Below are positions 17,757-27,534 of a stretch of DNA of 64,000 nt, piece by piece (the stretch's first letter is position 1; each line of letters begins with the position of its first letter). This DNA is from JALZKA01 sp963725035 (GTDB lineage: Bacteria; Actinomycetota; Thermoleophilia; Solirubrobacterales; 70-9), in the NCBI GenBank assembly GCA_963725035.1, contig CAVRWX010000017.1, forward strand, positions 26,705 to 90,704, given 5' to 3'. Below the pieces are notes generated by a model, which did not search any database, was not told where the DNA came from, and saw only the letters and a list, made by a program, of their open reading frames with translations. The position numbers and the translations under genes are program-made.

Positions 17757-18971
17757 TCAGCCGAAGCGGATCGGCAGCTCCTCGAGCCCGTAGACCCCGG
17801 CGACGGATTCGAACTCGGGCTCGCCCGTGAGCTCGAGGTTTGGCATGCGCGGCGCGAGGAACCAGAGTGCTTCCTGGAGCTCGGCGCGGGCCAGGCTCGC
17901 GCCCAGGCAGTTGTGGATGCCCGCCCCGAAGGTCATCGGCTTCGCCTTGCCCCGGTCGGGCTCGACGTCGAAGGTGAACGGCGCCTCGTACGTGGCGGCG
18001 TCGCGGTTGGCGGCGAAGGTCGAGATCATCAGCACCGTGTTCGCAGGGACGATGACGTCGCGATACTCCACGTCCTCGGTCGTCATCCGCGCGGTGAATG
18101 GCGTGATCGGCTCATAGCGGAGAAGCTCCTCGACGGCGCGCGGGACGAGGTCGGCGTCAGTGCGCACCAGCTCCCACTGCTCGGGATAGCGGGCGAAGAG
18201 ACGGATTCCATGGGCCAGCTGCGCCTGGGTCGTATCAACGCCGCCTGCCAGGACGTTCATGATCAGGTTGAGGCACTCGTCGTCGGAGAGCCGGTCGCCC
18301 TCGTGCGTGGCGGTGAGAAGGGTCGAGATCAGATCGTCGCCCGGGCTGTCACGGCGCGCCTCGATCAGGTCGGTCGCGTACGCGGTGAACTCGACGATCG
18401 CCGCCTCGATCTCCTCGCGGCTGGCCATGATCGCGGCCGGGTCGAACTGGCGCTGGAACCACGTCGCCCAGTTGTGGAGGCGCGGCGCGTCCTCGATCGG
18501 CGCGCCCACGACAGAGGCGATCAGCTGCGACGGGTAGCGCTTGGCCACCGCATCGACGAACTCGAACTCGCCGCCGCCCTCGAGCGGCGCGAAGATCTCG
18601 GCGAGGTGCTCGCGCATGACGGGACGCCAGCGGTCGGCCGCTCGCGGCGTGAACGACGGGTTCACCAGGTTGCGCAGGCGCCCGTGGTCGGCGCCCTCGA
18701 TCGAGATGATGTTCTTGCGGATCGCCTCGGCGAGCGGCCCCTCGGTGATCCCGAACGCCGCGGCCACGACCGCCGACGGGAAGACGACCTGCTTCGAGCG
18801 CAGGAAGAAGTTCGCCGCCTCACGATCGAGGACGAAGGTCCAGCCAGGCTCCGATCCCGCCAGCCAGTTCTCGGCGGCGAGGGCCTCCATCCGCTCGTGG
18901 AACTCGTCGCCGCGGAGGTTCTCGTCCGTCCAGTCGAGGAAGGGCAGGTCGAGCTCGGCGAGTGCGGGCAC
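17757..18971 (-). CDS. Cytochrome P450 (404 aa)
   Basis: Third P450. GTG start at 18971 (VPALAELDLPF) is supported by a TANNNT box (TACGCT, 18978-18983) exactly 6 nt upstream. I-helix AGGVDTTQ (about 240), K-helix EELLRYEP (about 283), heme loop FGAGIHNCLGAS with Cys about 353. The helix-I acid is D in VDTT, and the R-Y-E-P after ExxR and the NCLGASLAR heme loop are common in actinobacterial CYPs. Translation continues in frame upstream of 18971, but that is out-of-frame reading of the phosphoesterase gene. No dedicated ferredoxin visible. Confidence 0.93.
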   Translation of the reverse strand: MPALAELDLPFLDWTDENLRGDEFHERMEALAAENWLAGSEPGWTFVLDREAANFFLRSKQVVFPSAVVAAAFGITEGPLAEAIRKNIISIEGADHGRLRNLVNPSFTPRAADRWRPVMREHLAEIFAPLEGGGEFEFVDAVAKRYPSQLIASVVGAPIEDAPRLHNWATWFQRQFDPAAIMASREEIEAAIVEFTAYATDLIEARRDSPGDDLISTLLTATHEGDRLSDDECLNLIMNVLAGGVDTTQAQLAHGIRLFARYPEQWELVRTDADLVPRAVEELLRYEPITPFTARMTTEDVEYRDVIVPANTVLMISTFAANRDAATYEAPFTFDVEPDRGKAKPMTFGAGIHNCLGASLARAELQEALWFLAPRMPNLELTGEPEFESVAGVYGLEELPIRFG

Positions 18972-18977
18972 AGGGGC

Positions 18978-18983
18978 AGCGTA
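18978..18983 (-). promoter_or_regulatory. Putative -10 box of a leaderless P450 transcript
   Basis: On the minus strand TACGCT (fits TANNNT) ends 6 nt before the GTG at 18971. The spacing is identical to the boxes before 650, 32618 and 33602. It lies within the short gap between the P450 start and the phosphoesterase stop. Confidence 0.35.
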
Positions 18984-19003
18984 TGGGTCCGCGGCGCGGT
19001 CGG

Positions 19004-20541
19004 CTAGCCCGGCTCGTAGTGGCAGGGCTCCTCGGCCGACTCCGCCGGCGGGCAGATGACGTCGAGGACGATCCGCTCGGCCTGGGCCTGGCCGGAGAGT
19101 GGCTCGATCTGGATCAGGTCGACCGACTGGAGGGACGAGTCGAGGTCGGAGAAGTGGAGCTCTCCCAGACCCGCGGATTCCTGGCCCACCCTGAACGGCC
19201 CGCCCGCCCCCAGCGTCCCGGCGTTGACGACGTTGATGAGCCCGCCGGCGTAGCGATCGATCGCCTGGAAGTGGTTGTGGCCGGTGACGATCGTGAGCGG
19301 CTGCGTGTACTCGTCCGCGATGGTCGCCGCCAGGTGCTGGGCGAGGGAGTTCTGGTGGACGAGGAGCGATGTCGGGCGGCTCCGCGAGAGCGCTCGAACC
19401 AGGCGACCACGTCCTCCTTCGCCTGCGCGAGCTGCTCGTCGCCATCCTCGAACTCGGGGAAGGAGAAGATCCGCTCCGAGGTGGCGGGGTCCGAGCCTTC
19501 CCACTCGAGCGGATCCGAGAAGCCGGCGACCAGGAGGCCCTCGACCTCGACGTACTCGTCCTGCCAGTTCCCGTCCGAATCCAGCACCCCGTCCGTGCCT
19601 ACGACCTTGACGCCGTCCGCCGCCAACTCATCCATGAGAATCGATGAGTCGTGGTTGCCGGAGACCGCGATGACGTCGTCGGTCAGCGCGGCGATGCGGG
19701 GGCTGGTGGTGCTGGCCTCTTCCTGGCTGCCCGAGACACCGAAGTCGCCGGCCAGGATGAACGGCTCACCGCTGACGAAGTCCCCGAGCGACGAGATGAT
19801 CGGCAGGTTCGAATGGAGATCCGAGCCGAAGAAGATCGCGCGGTCGGCGCCCTCCCCCACTCGCGGAGCATCGGCCAGGTACGCGCTGAAGTTCGTCAGT
19901 GCGTTGTCGAACGTTGCCGTGTAGCGGTCGTTGTCCTGCTGGCGCTCGAAGAAGGCGAGGAGCTGCGCGAGCTCGGGGCCGCGGCCGTAGTACGCGGGCG
20001 AGGTGAACGCCTTGGCATCGAAGGTGACGACCGCCAGGAGGAGCGAGCCGAACGTGGCGACCACGCCCACCCCGGCGACCCACATGGCGGCGAAGCCGAG
20101 ATGGCGCCACCGCGAGCGAAGGAGCCACAGGACAAGCGCCACGAGAAGCACCGCTCCCAGCGCAAACGCGAACCCGCGAACTACGGCGCCGCGGGCCGCG
20201 CTCTCCAGGTCCGTGCGGGTGTCGTTGACGGCCTCCCGCTCGCCGCCGGCCGCCTCCAAGGCGCCCTTGCGATCAAGCGAGCGGATCTCCAGCTCCAGCT
20301 CGAACGGCGCGTCGAAGGCGTTCGCGCGGATCCCCCAGTCGGCGATCGGCACGTAGGCGTCGACCTCGCCGAACTTGTCCGCCGAGACCTCGAAGGCGAC
20401 GCGCCCGAGCTCAGTGTCGGACTCAGTCGGCCCCGCAACCCGCCAGCCCACGACCATGGCCACCAGCGCGAGCGCGGTGGCGGCGAGGACCCCCAACGCC
20501 CAAGCGGCTACCCGGCGTCCTCGAGCGGCTCGACCTTCCAT
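19004..20541 (-). CDS. Membrane-bound metallophosphoesterase, frameshifted (about 512 aa)
   Basis: Calcineurin-like phosphoesterase anchored by an N-terminal helix (VAAWALGVLAATALALVAMVVG) and two further helices (FAFALGAVLLVALVLWLL and FAAMWVAGVGVVATFGSLLL, about residues 148-195). The C-terminal catalytic domain carries FFGSDLHSNL (DxH), LAGDFG (GD), SGNHDSS (GNHD) and TGHNHFQ (GHxH), so the two-metal site is complete. Start ATG 20541 has CAGAAT 7 nt upstream. Two one-base insertions near 19370-19387 break the frame between WFERS and LLVHQNSLAQHLAA; removing both gives WFERLAEPPDILLVHQNS. Substrate unknown. Confidence 0.88.
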
Positions 20542-20585
20542 CGCCGCAATTCTGACGCCGCGTGGCGCGTTGGTCGCGCCGGGCG

Positions 20586-21107
20586 CTATGGAGCGGTGAC
20601 CTTCACCTTCCCGTAGACGCGGTCCGCGATGTCGTCGCACAGGGATTCGACCGTGCTCATGCTGAAGAAGGCCTGATCGCCAGGGTCCGCACCCGTGGGC
20701 TTGATCTTCATCGTGAAGATGACCTTCTCGCCGCCGTCGAGGAGGAACTGATCGCAGTCCGGGCTGGCGATGTCGTTGGTCACGTTCTGACCGTCCAGCG
20801 TGTACTTGACGTCGTAGTCCATTCCACCGGTGTCGGCCTCGATATAGACGCCGTCATCGCTGACACTCGGGTTCTTGAGGCGGATGAAGAACTTGACGCT
20901 CTCGCCGTCCTTCACGTTCTGCGTCTTGAGCTGCGTGTTGCCGTCGGCCGGGTCCGGGTCTTGGATGCGCTTGGCGAACGGACCGTCCTTGTCCTTGGAG
21001 ATCCCCAGGTCAAGCGGCCCCCCGCGCGAGCTCGCGATCGAAACGGCACCGGCAAACACCAGCGCGATCGCGACGATGAGAACTGCTGCGCCTTTGGACC
21101 GAGTCAC
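20586..21107 (-). CDS. Secreted/anchored hypothetical protein (173 aa)
   Basis: GTG start at 21107. The hydrophobic N-terminus (GAAVLIVAIALVFAGAVSIA) acts as signal or anchor. The rest reads like a small beta-sandwich, with ESVKFFIRLKNPSVSDDGVY, YDVKYTLDGQNVTND and EKVIFTMKIKPT, and paired cysteines (SPDCDQF, ESLCDD). The IRLKNPS and MKIKPT phrases resemble CARDB/COG1361-like extracellular adhesion modules, but I cannot assign a family. It lies between the P1 peptidase gene (stop at 21113) and the phosphoesterase. Confidence 0.75.
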   Translation of the reverse strand: MTRSKGAAVLIVAIALVFAGAVSIASSRGGPLDLGISKDKDGPFAKRIQDPDPADGNTQLKTQNVKDGESVKFFIRLKNPSVSDDGVYIEADTGGMDYDVKYTLDGQNVTNDIASPDCDQFLLDGGEKVIFTMKIKPTGADPGDQAFFSMSTVESLCDDIADRVYGKVKVTAP

Positions 21108-21112
21108 ATCGC

Positions 21113-22055
21113 CTACTTTGCCAGCTTTCGGGCTCGGTCGACCGGAAACGCGTCCTGCATCGTCCCGTCGAGGCGCTCGGCGGGCTCGGCGGCGACCAGG
21201 CAGTTCATGACGGCCTCCCAGGCCGACTCGTAGGCGGCGGCGAAAAGCGGGCTGATCTCATCGTTGTCGATCTCGCCATCCCTGCTGGTCGAGAACGCCA
21301 TGCCGATCTCGCCCGAACCGGCACCGCCGTACGAGCCCGCCCTTGCGAGCCCCATCAGCGGGCGGAGCGCGAGCCGCTTGAGCTGCAGCGCCGAGAGCGG
21401 AGCGTCGGTCGCGCAGACCGCGATGCACGAGCCCGTGTCCTCGACGCGTCGATCGGGCTGGGGAAGCGTCGTTCCGAGGAGGTCCAGGTACTTGCGGTGG
21501 CCGAAGTTGCAGAGCAGGAGAACGCCTACGGTCCATTCGCCGACGCGGCGCGAGGCCGTTCCGATCCCGCCCGGGAACTCGAAGACCTGCATGCCGGTCC
21601 CGGCGCCCACCGAGCCCTCGGCGACGTCTGGTCCGAGCGCCACGGCCGCGGCCTCGACGTCTTCGGCGACGATCGTGCGCGAGTCGGCCAGGTCCCCGTC
21701 GTCGCACTCCCCCACGACCGGGATCACGACCTCGCTCGGACCCCGTCCCGAAGCAACGATTGCCGCCTGATAGACGGTCCCGAGGGCGTGGGTCCCGCAG
21801 AGATACACGGGCGTGTCCATCCAGCCGGTCTCGTCGATCTCGAGCTTTGAGGTCAGCTCGCCCGTGCCGTTGACGACGGCCGTGCCCGCCATCGCCGGCA
21901 GGCTCGGGCGGCTCGACGACCGTCACGCCGGTGCGCTGGCCGCTCGCAGCCTGCGAGTGGCCCACGCGCACGCCGGGCACGTCGGTGATTGCGTTCCGCT
22001 CTCCAGGCGACAGGTGGCCGACGGGCCCTGCGATGTCGCGCCAGCGCTCAGGCAC
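21113..22055 (-). CDS. P1 family peptidase (DmpA/BapA-type aminopeptidase), one frame break
   Basis: N-terminal-nucleophile aminopeptidase family that includes DmpA (L-aminopeptidase/D-esterase) and BapA beta-aminopeptidases. GTG 22055 is preferred (GGAG 9 nt upstream; 8-bp overlap with the ABC ATPase gene). Diagnostic segments are NAITDVPGVRVGH, VVNGTGELTSKLEIDE, and the self-cleavage/nucleophile site DTGSCIAVCATDAPL, where the Ser after Gly should become the N-terminal catalytic residue, followed by GLARAGSYGGAGSGEIGMAFS. One extra base near 21895 separates VEPPEPAG from MAGTAVVN. Being last in the kdd/kce/peptide-importer operon, it probably trims imported peptides. Beta-peptide specificity is a hypothesis. 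Confidence 0.9.
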
Positions 22056-23851
22056 CTTTGGCGGCTCCGGCATGGGCCGGATCATGAAGGAGACACGCCG
22101 CGAGTTGTCCGGTCGCCCCCGCGGGGAGCAGCCCGGGGTCGACCGAGTCGCATGGACCAAATCGCTTCGGGCAGCGGGGGTGGAAGCGACAGCCGCTCGG
22201 CACTGCGGTCGGTTCTGGCAGCTCGCCCGGGAGGAGGTCGCGCTCGCCGCCGCCGCCGGGCACGGGCACAGGGATCGCGTCTACCAGCGCCCTCGTATAC
22301 GGGTGCTGTGGGCGTTCGATGACGTCGGTGGCGACGCCCTGCTCGACCACGCGGCCCATGTACATGACGCAGATACGGTCACACAGCGACCACGCGAGGC
22401 TCAGATCGTGCGTGATGAAGAGGAGGCCGAGGCCGCGGCTCTCGCGCAGCCCGCAGAGGACGTCAAGGACCTGCGCCTGAACGGAGGTATCCAGCATCGA
22501 GACCGGCTCATCACAGATCAGCCCGTCCGGCTCGAGGACCAATGCCGCGGCGATCGCCACCCTCTGGCGCTGCCCGCCCGAAAGCTGGTGCGGGTAGCGA
22601 TCCTTGTAGCGCTCGGGCTCCAGGCCGACGTCATTGAGCGCCTTCGCGACTCGCGTCTCGTGCTCTGAGCGATCGATGCCCATGACCACAAGCGGCTCCG
22701 CGACGAGCGTCCGGACCCGATGGCGCGGGTTGAGGGTCTGGTACGGATCCTGAAAGATCATCTGGATCCGCTTGCGAAGATCTCGCATCTCGCCGCGGCC
22801 TACGGCGGCCTTGCCATCGAGGAGGACCTCGCCCTCCTGCGGCTCGACCAGGCCGAGGATGGCTCGCGCCGTCGTCGATTTCCCGCAGCCCGACTCCCCG
22901 ACCACGCCCAGGATCTCGCCCTGCTTCCAGTCAAACGACACGCCATCGACCGCGCGGGCCTCCCCTTCCCGCGTCGGGAACCGCACGCTGAGGTCACGGA
23001 CCTCGATCAGCGACGGCTCTCCCCCGTCGCTCGAACCCGGCGCTACCCGGCGCTCGCCGCCGATCACGGGCAGGACCGACAGGAGCTTCTTCGTGTAGTC
23101 GTGCTTGGGCTCGCCGAAGATCTGGCTCGCCTCGCCGATCTCGACGAACTTCCCCTCGTTCATGATCGCGACCCGGTCGCACGTCTCGGCCAAGTACACC
23201 CAAGTCATGTGAGATCAGGATCAGCGCCAGGCCGAGCTGCTCGCGCAGACGCTCGAGCAGCTGCAGGACCTGCGCCTGCATGACGACGTCAAGCGCGGTC
23301 GTCGGCTCGTCGGCGATCACGAGCGGCGGGCCGCAGGCAAGGGCAAGCGCCGTCATCGCTCGCTGGCGCTGGCCTCCCGAGAGCTGGTGTGGATAGCGCC
23401 GGGCAGTGGTTGCCGTCAGACCGACCGTCGACATGAGCTCCTCGATCCGCTCGCTGACCTCGGCCTTGTCTGAATCGCGCTCGTGCAGGTGAATCGCCTC
23501 TGCGATCTGATCGTCCACGCGCTGGACCGGGTCGAGGGAGTTCATCGCGCCCTGGAAGACCAGCGAGACGTGACGCCAGCGCACTATCTGCATGCCCCGC
23601 TCCGTCCGCCGCCCGACGTTGATCTGCGTCGCCACGTTCTCGGGGCGCAGGGTGATCGTCCCGGTCTGCGTGAGCGAGGCCGGCAGGAGCCGCATCACCG
23701 CGAGCGCCGTGGTCGTCTTCCCGCACCCCGATTCGCCGGCAAGCCCAAGCGCCTCTCCCGCTTGCAGCTCGAAGCCGACCCCGTCGACGATGGACGAACC
23801 GTCGCGGGTAGTGACCCGCAAATCCGAGACGTCGAGAAGCGGCGCGCTCAT
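22048..23851 (-). CDS. Peptide ABC transporter ATPase, fused OppD-OppF type (about 600 aa), one frame break
   Basis: Two complete ABC ATPase domains in one polypeptide, as in GsiA/YejF-type subunits. First domain (MSAPLLDVSDLRV onward): Walker A GESGCGKTT, signature LSGGQRQR, Walker B VIADEPTTALD. Second domain (SLIEVRDLSVRF onward): GESGCGKST, LSGGQRQR, LICDEPVSMLD. It ends with the oligopeptide-type C-terminal motif CRFHPRCPKR. One extra base at about 23190 breaks the H-loop region of the first domain (LISHDLGVL to AETCDRVAIMNEG). Start ATG overlaps the permease stop (ATGA). It energises import through the two adjacent permeases. Confidence 0.93.
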
Positions 23852-24699
23852 CCTTCGTGCTGCTCCAGGAGACGCGGGTTGACGTATTCCTCGAACTGGT
23901 AGCCGATCATCGCGACCGAGAGGACCAGCATCGTGATGCACAGCCCGGGCGGAATCACGTACCACCATGCCTCGGCGCTCGGCGCGCCCGAGGAGAAGGC
24001 GTTCTGCAGCATGGTCCCCCAGGAGATGTTCGTCGGGTCGCCCAGGCCGAGGAAGGCGAGTGCGGACTCCGACAGGATCGCCACGGCGATGATCAGGACC
24101 GTGTTGGCGAAGATCAGCGGCAGCGCGTTGGGGAAGATATGGGTCTTGAGGATGTACCAATGGCTGGCGCCGAGCGCTTGCGCGCGCTCGACAAAGGGCC
24201 GTTCGCGCAGGGTCAGCACATGGGAGCGCACTATGCGTCCGGTCCCCGCCCACGATGTGATCCCGATGACCAGGATCAGCACCCCAAGCGATGGGGAGAG
24301 CAGGGCCGAGAGCACGATCATCAGCGGCAGCGTCGGGATCACCAGGAACCAGTTGTCGATCCCGTCCAGGATGCGATCGGTCCAGCCTCCGAAATAGCCG
24401 CTGGCAAGGCCGACCGCCGCACCGATCACCGCCGAGATGATCGCCGCGGCGAAACCCACCACGATCGACACGCGAGCGCCCACCAGCAGCTGCGAAAGGA
24501 CGTCGGAGCCCTGCTCAGTGGTGCCCAGCCAATGCTCTGAGCTCGGAGGTTCCAACGTTTGCAGGCTCGAGGCGTAGGGATCGTCGGGCGCGAGCGCGCT
24601 GCCGAAGATCGCGATGAATATGAAGAAGCCGAGAACCGAGAGGCTGAGCCGCCCGCGCCAGCTACCGAAGAGAAGCTCTCTTGCCCTCGCGCCGGTCAC
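23848..24699 (-). CDS. Peptide ABC transporter permease, OppC/DppC type (283 aa)
   Basis: GTG start at 24699 overlaps the preceding permease stop by 4 bp (GTGA). N-terminal helix (LSLSVLGFFIFIAIFGSAL), then HWLGTTEQGSDVLSQLLVGARVS, a signature of DppC/OppC subunits, followed by five further helices. The EAA loop for ATPase contact appears as ERAQALGASHWYILKTHIFPN. Pairs with the OppB-type subunit upstream to form the inner-membrane channel. Confidence 0.93.
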   Translation of the reverse strand: MTGARARELLFGSWRGRLSLSVLGFFIFIAIFGSALAPDDPYASSLQTLEPPSSEHWLGTTEQGSDVLSQLLVGARVSIVVGFAAAIISAVIGAAVGLASGYFGGWTDRILDGIDNWFLVIPTLPLMIVLSALLSPSLGVLILVIGITSWAGTGRIVRSHVLTLRERPFVERAQALGASHWYILKTHIFPNALPLIFANTVLIIAVAILSESALAFLGLGDPTNISWGTMLQNAFSSGAPSAEAWWYVIPPGLCITMLVLSVAMIGYQFEEYVNPRLLEQHEG

Positions 24700-25664
24700 T
24701 TCGCCTGCACCCTTGGGTCGAGGAAGAAGTAGAGGCAGTCGGCAATCAGGTTGGCGAAGATCACCGCAAACGAGAAGACCAGGAACGTTCCCTGCAGGAT
24801 GGGGAAGTCCTTGTCGCCGATCGCGTCGTAGGAGAGCTCGCCCAGCCCGGGCCACGAGAACAGGGCCTCGATGGTCACCGCGCCGCCGGCGATCGCGCCG
24901 AACTGGATCGCCGCGATCGTCACCACCGGCAGGAGCGCGTTCGGGACGGCGTGCTTGCTGACCACGCGGTTCCACGGCAGCCCCGTCGCGCGTTTGACCG
25001 TGACGAAGTCCTCCGTGAGGACCTCCACCATCGACGAGCGCATGATCAGGAAGTACTGGCCCAAGAGCAAGAAGGTCATCGCCGTCACCGGCAGGACGAG
25101 GTGATCGAGCACGTCCGCCGCTTCGGCGAACCAGCTCGAGAACTCGACCCCCGGGGTGACTTGCTGACCCGCCGGGAATATCGGAATCGCCACCGCGAAG
25201 ACGAGGATGAGGATGATCCCGACCCAGTACTCGGGCGCGGCGTAGGTGAACAGGTTGAAGCTGAGCAGGCCGTCGTCGGTTCGGGTCCCGCGTTTTGTCG
25301 CGGCCCTCACCCCCATCCATGCCCCCAGGATCGTCGCGATCAGGGTCCCGACGCCGACGAGGAGGAGCGTCCACGGAATCGCCCTCTTGATCTCGTCCCA
25401 GACCGGCTCGCGCGTGCGCTGGCTGATCCCCAGCTCGCCCGTGAACGTGTCGCCGAGGTAGTCCGTGAACTGACTCATAAGCGGCTTGTCGAGCCCGTAC
25501 TCGGCGCGAAGCTCCGCGATCTCCTCCGGGGTCGATTGCGGCAGCCGCACGAGCTGCTCGGTCGGATCGCCGACGGCCCTGAAGAGGAAGAAATTGAAGA
25601 TGAGCACGAAGACGAGCGTCAGCACCGCGGCGCCGACCTTGCCGAGGAGCCAGCGAGTGTTCAT
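24696..25664 (-). CDS. Peptide ABC transporter permease, OppB/DppB type (322 aa)
   Basis: Six-helix permease. MNTRWLLGKVGAAVLTLVFV is the first helix, then the large external loop with ELRAEYGLDKPLMSQFTDYL, typical of DppB/OppB. The EAA loop is VKRATGLPWNRVVSKHAVPNA. Starts 10 bp after the binding-protein gene and overlaps the OppC-type gene by 4 bp, so it is part of the same transcript. Confidence 0.93.
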   Translation of the reverse strand: MNTRWLLGKVGAAVLTLVFVLIFNFFLFRAVGDPTEQLVRLPQSTPEEIAELRAEYGLDKPLMSQFTDYLGDTFTGELGISQRTREPVWDEIKRAIPWTLLLVGVGTLIATILGAWMGVRAATKRGTRTDDGLLSFNLFTYAAPEYWVGIILILVFAVAIPIFPAGQQVTPGVEFSSWFAEAADVLDHLVLPVTAMTFLLLGQYFLIMRSSMVEVLTEDFVTVKRATGLPWNRVVSKHAVPNALLPVVTIAAIQFGAIAGGAVTIEALFSWPGLGELSYDAIGDKDFPILQGTFLVFSFAVIFANLIADCLYFFLDPRVQAK

Positions 25665-25674
25665 CCGCGCCCTC

Positions 25675-27509
25675 TCACGCCGGCAACTCCAGCGGCTCGG
25701 TCTCGCGCCGGCCCCGGGCCCGCCCGACGAGGAAGGCGACGACGGCGATGATGAGCGCGCCGATGGCCGCCAATCCGCCCGGCAGGCCGGAGACGGTCTC
25801 GGCCCCCGACGAGCCCTCTCCGGGCGTCAGGGTCAGCAGCGGCTCATAGGAGACCTGCTGGCAGAGGATCTCGCCGGTCTCGGCCGGGCACAGGCGCTCG
25901 ACGTTGCCGAGCGCGTCCTCGTTGTAGGCCTCGAGGTAGGGGTCGTAGCTGAGCACGAGGTAAGGAAGGTCCTCCTGGACGATCGCGACCATCTCGCTGA
26001 TCAGCTCCTTGCGCTCCTCCAGGTTCTCCTCCCCGACCAGCGTGACCTGCTCTTCCATCAGGGCGGTCGTACTCGGGGTTCGAGTAGAACGCGTCGGAGG
26101 ATGCCCCGATCTGGCTGGTCGTCAGGAGGTCGAGCAGGGCGCTCGGGTCATACGGGTCCCCTCCCCAGCCCCAGATGAAGGTGTCGAATTCGGGCGCCGG
26201 CAACCCGTCCTCCTTGCGGACTGTGAGCTCCGTGAGCTTGTCGGTGCTCACCACCTGGACGTTGAACTCGACTCCGATCTCATCGGTCTGCTCGGCGATC
26301 AGCTTCGCGTACTGGATCTCGGCGGGCGCCTCCGAGCGCACGAACAGATCGAACGAGGCGACGTCCCCGTCCTTCTCACGAATCCCGTCCGAGTTCAGCT
26401 CCCAGCCCGCGTCGTCGAGGATCTGGTTCGCCAGCTCGGGGTCGTACGGGTAGTCCAGCTCCGGGACCTCGTAGAAGTCCTTGTAGAACGACGGCAGCAG
26501 ACCGTGGGCGACGAACGAGGTCCCGAGGTTGGCGATCTCGTTGTTTCGCTCGCGATCGATCGAATAGGCGATCGCCTGGCGCATCGTCTGATCCTGAATC
26601 GCGGGGTTGAACTGCGCGTCCGGGCAGTCCTCCTCGGAGCAGAGGTTGAAGGCGAGCTCGGTGAACGAGTAGGTGGGCGCGTTCACGACCTCGATCCCCT
26701 CCTGCTTCGCCGAGGCGGTCGAAGGTGGCCGGCTGTACCTCGGGGATGAAGTCGACCTCGCCGAGGGTGAGGGCGCGCTCGACCGCGTCGGCGCTGCCGT
26801 AGCGGATGAACTGGAGCTCGTCGAAGGCGGGCTCGTCTCCTCGCCACTCCGGGTTCGGCGTCATCTTCAGGATCCGGCTCCGCTCGAACTCGGTGACGAT
26901 GTACGGGCCGCTGCCGACCAGCGGCACCTCCGGCTGGTAGCCGCCGGTGAGCTCGTCCACCGGCACCTCGCCCCAGATGTGCTCAGGCAGGATGTAGACG
27001 AAGAGGTCGCCGATCAGGCGGGCGTTGGGCTCCTTGCTGGTGAGGATGACCGTGTGGTCGTCGGGCGTCTTGATCGACTCGACGCCGGTGGTGTAGCCGG
27101 TGAAGAGCAGGCCCTCCTCGCCGAGCGTCTCGAGCGACCACTTGACGTCCGCGGACGTGATCGGCTCGCCGTCGGACCACGTCGCGTCCTCGATCAGGTG
27201 GAAGGTGACCGTCTTGCCGTCCTCGGAGACGTCCCACGATTCCGCGATCGCCGGAGCCGGAGTGAGGTCCTCGGGATCGAAGCCCACGAGCAGCTCCCAG
27301 TTGATCGCCCAGATCGTGAACTCCTCCTCGTTGACGCCGACGAAGGGGTTGAGCGTCTTGGGGTCCTGGGACCAACCGATCCTGAAGACGTCGTTGGATC
27401 CGCTTTCTCCGCCCGAGTCCTCCTGCGCGGTCGCACCGGTGGTCACGGCCAGCCCGATCGAGGCCCCCAGGATCGCTGCGACCGTCCCCAACTTCGCAAG
27501 CCTCGTCAC
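25675..27509 (-). CDS. ABC transporter substrate-binding protein, family 5 (peptide), two frame breaks (about 610 aa)
   Basis: GTG start 27509 has an excellent AAGGAGG site. Signal peptide (LGTVAAILGASIGLAVTTGATAQ) without a lipobox cysteine. SBP_bac_5 features include IGWSQDPKTLNPFVGVNEEE, IAESWDVSEDGKTVTFHL, WSDGEPITSADVKWSLE, VGSGPYIVTEF and the later RQAIAYSIDRE. The C-terminus has a membrane helix (LAAIGALIIAVVAFLVG) followed by RARGRR, so the protein is probably tethered at its C-terminus instead of by a lipid. Extra single bases at about 26062 (CCC run) and about 26710 (GG) break the frame; removing both restores EYDRLMEEQ and RLAKQEGIEVV. Binds the imported peptide; ligand unknown. 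Confidence 0.9.
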
Positions 27510-27534
27510 CGTGATCTCCTCCTTGGTCCTTTTG

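Noticed and set aside
18972..19445. N-terminal extension of the third P450
   Set aside because: This stretch is an out-of-frame reading of the metallophosphoesterase 3' end; P450 homology begins at the GTG 18971.
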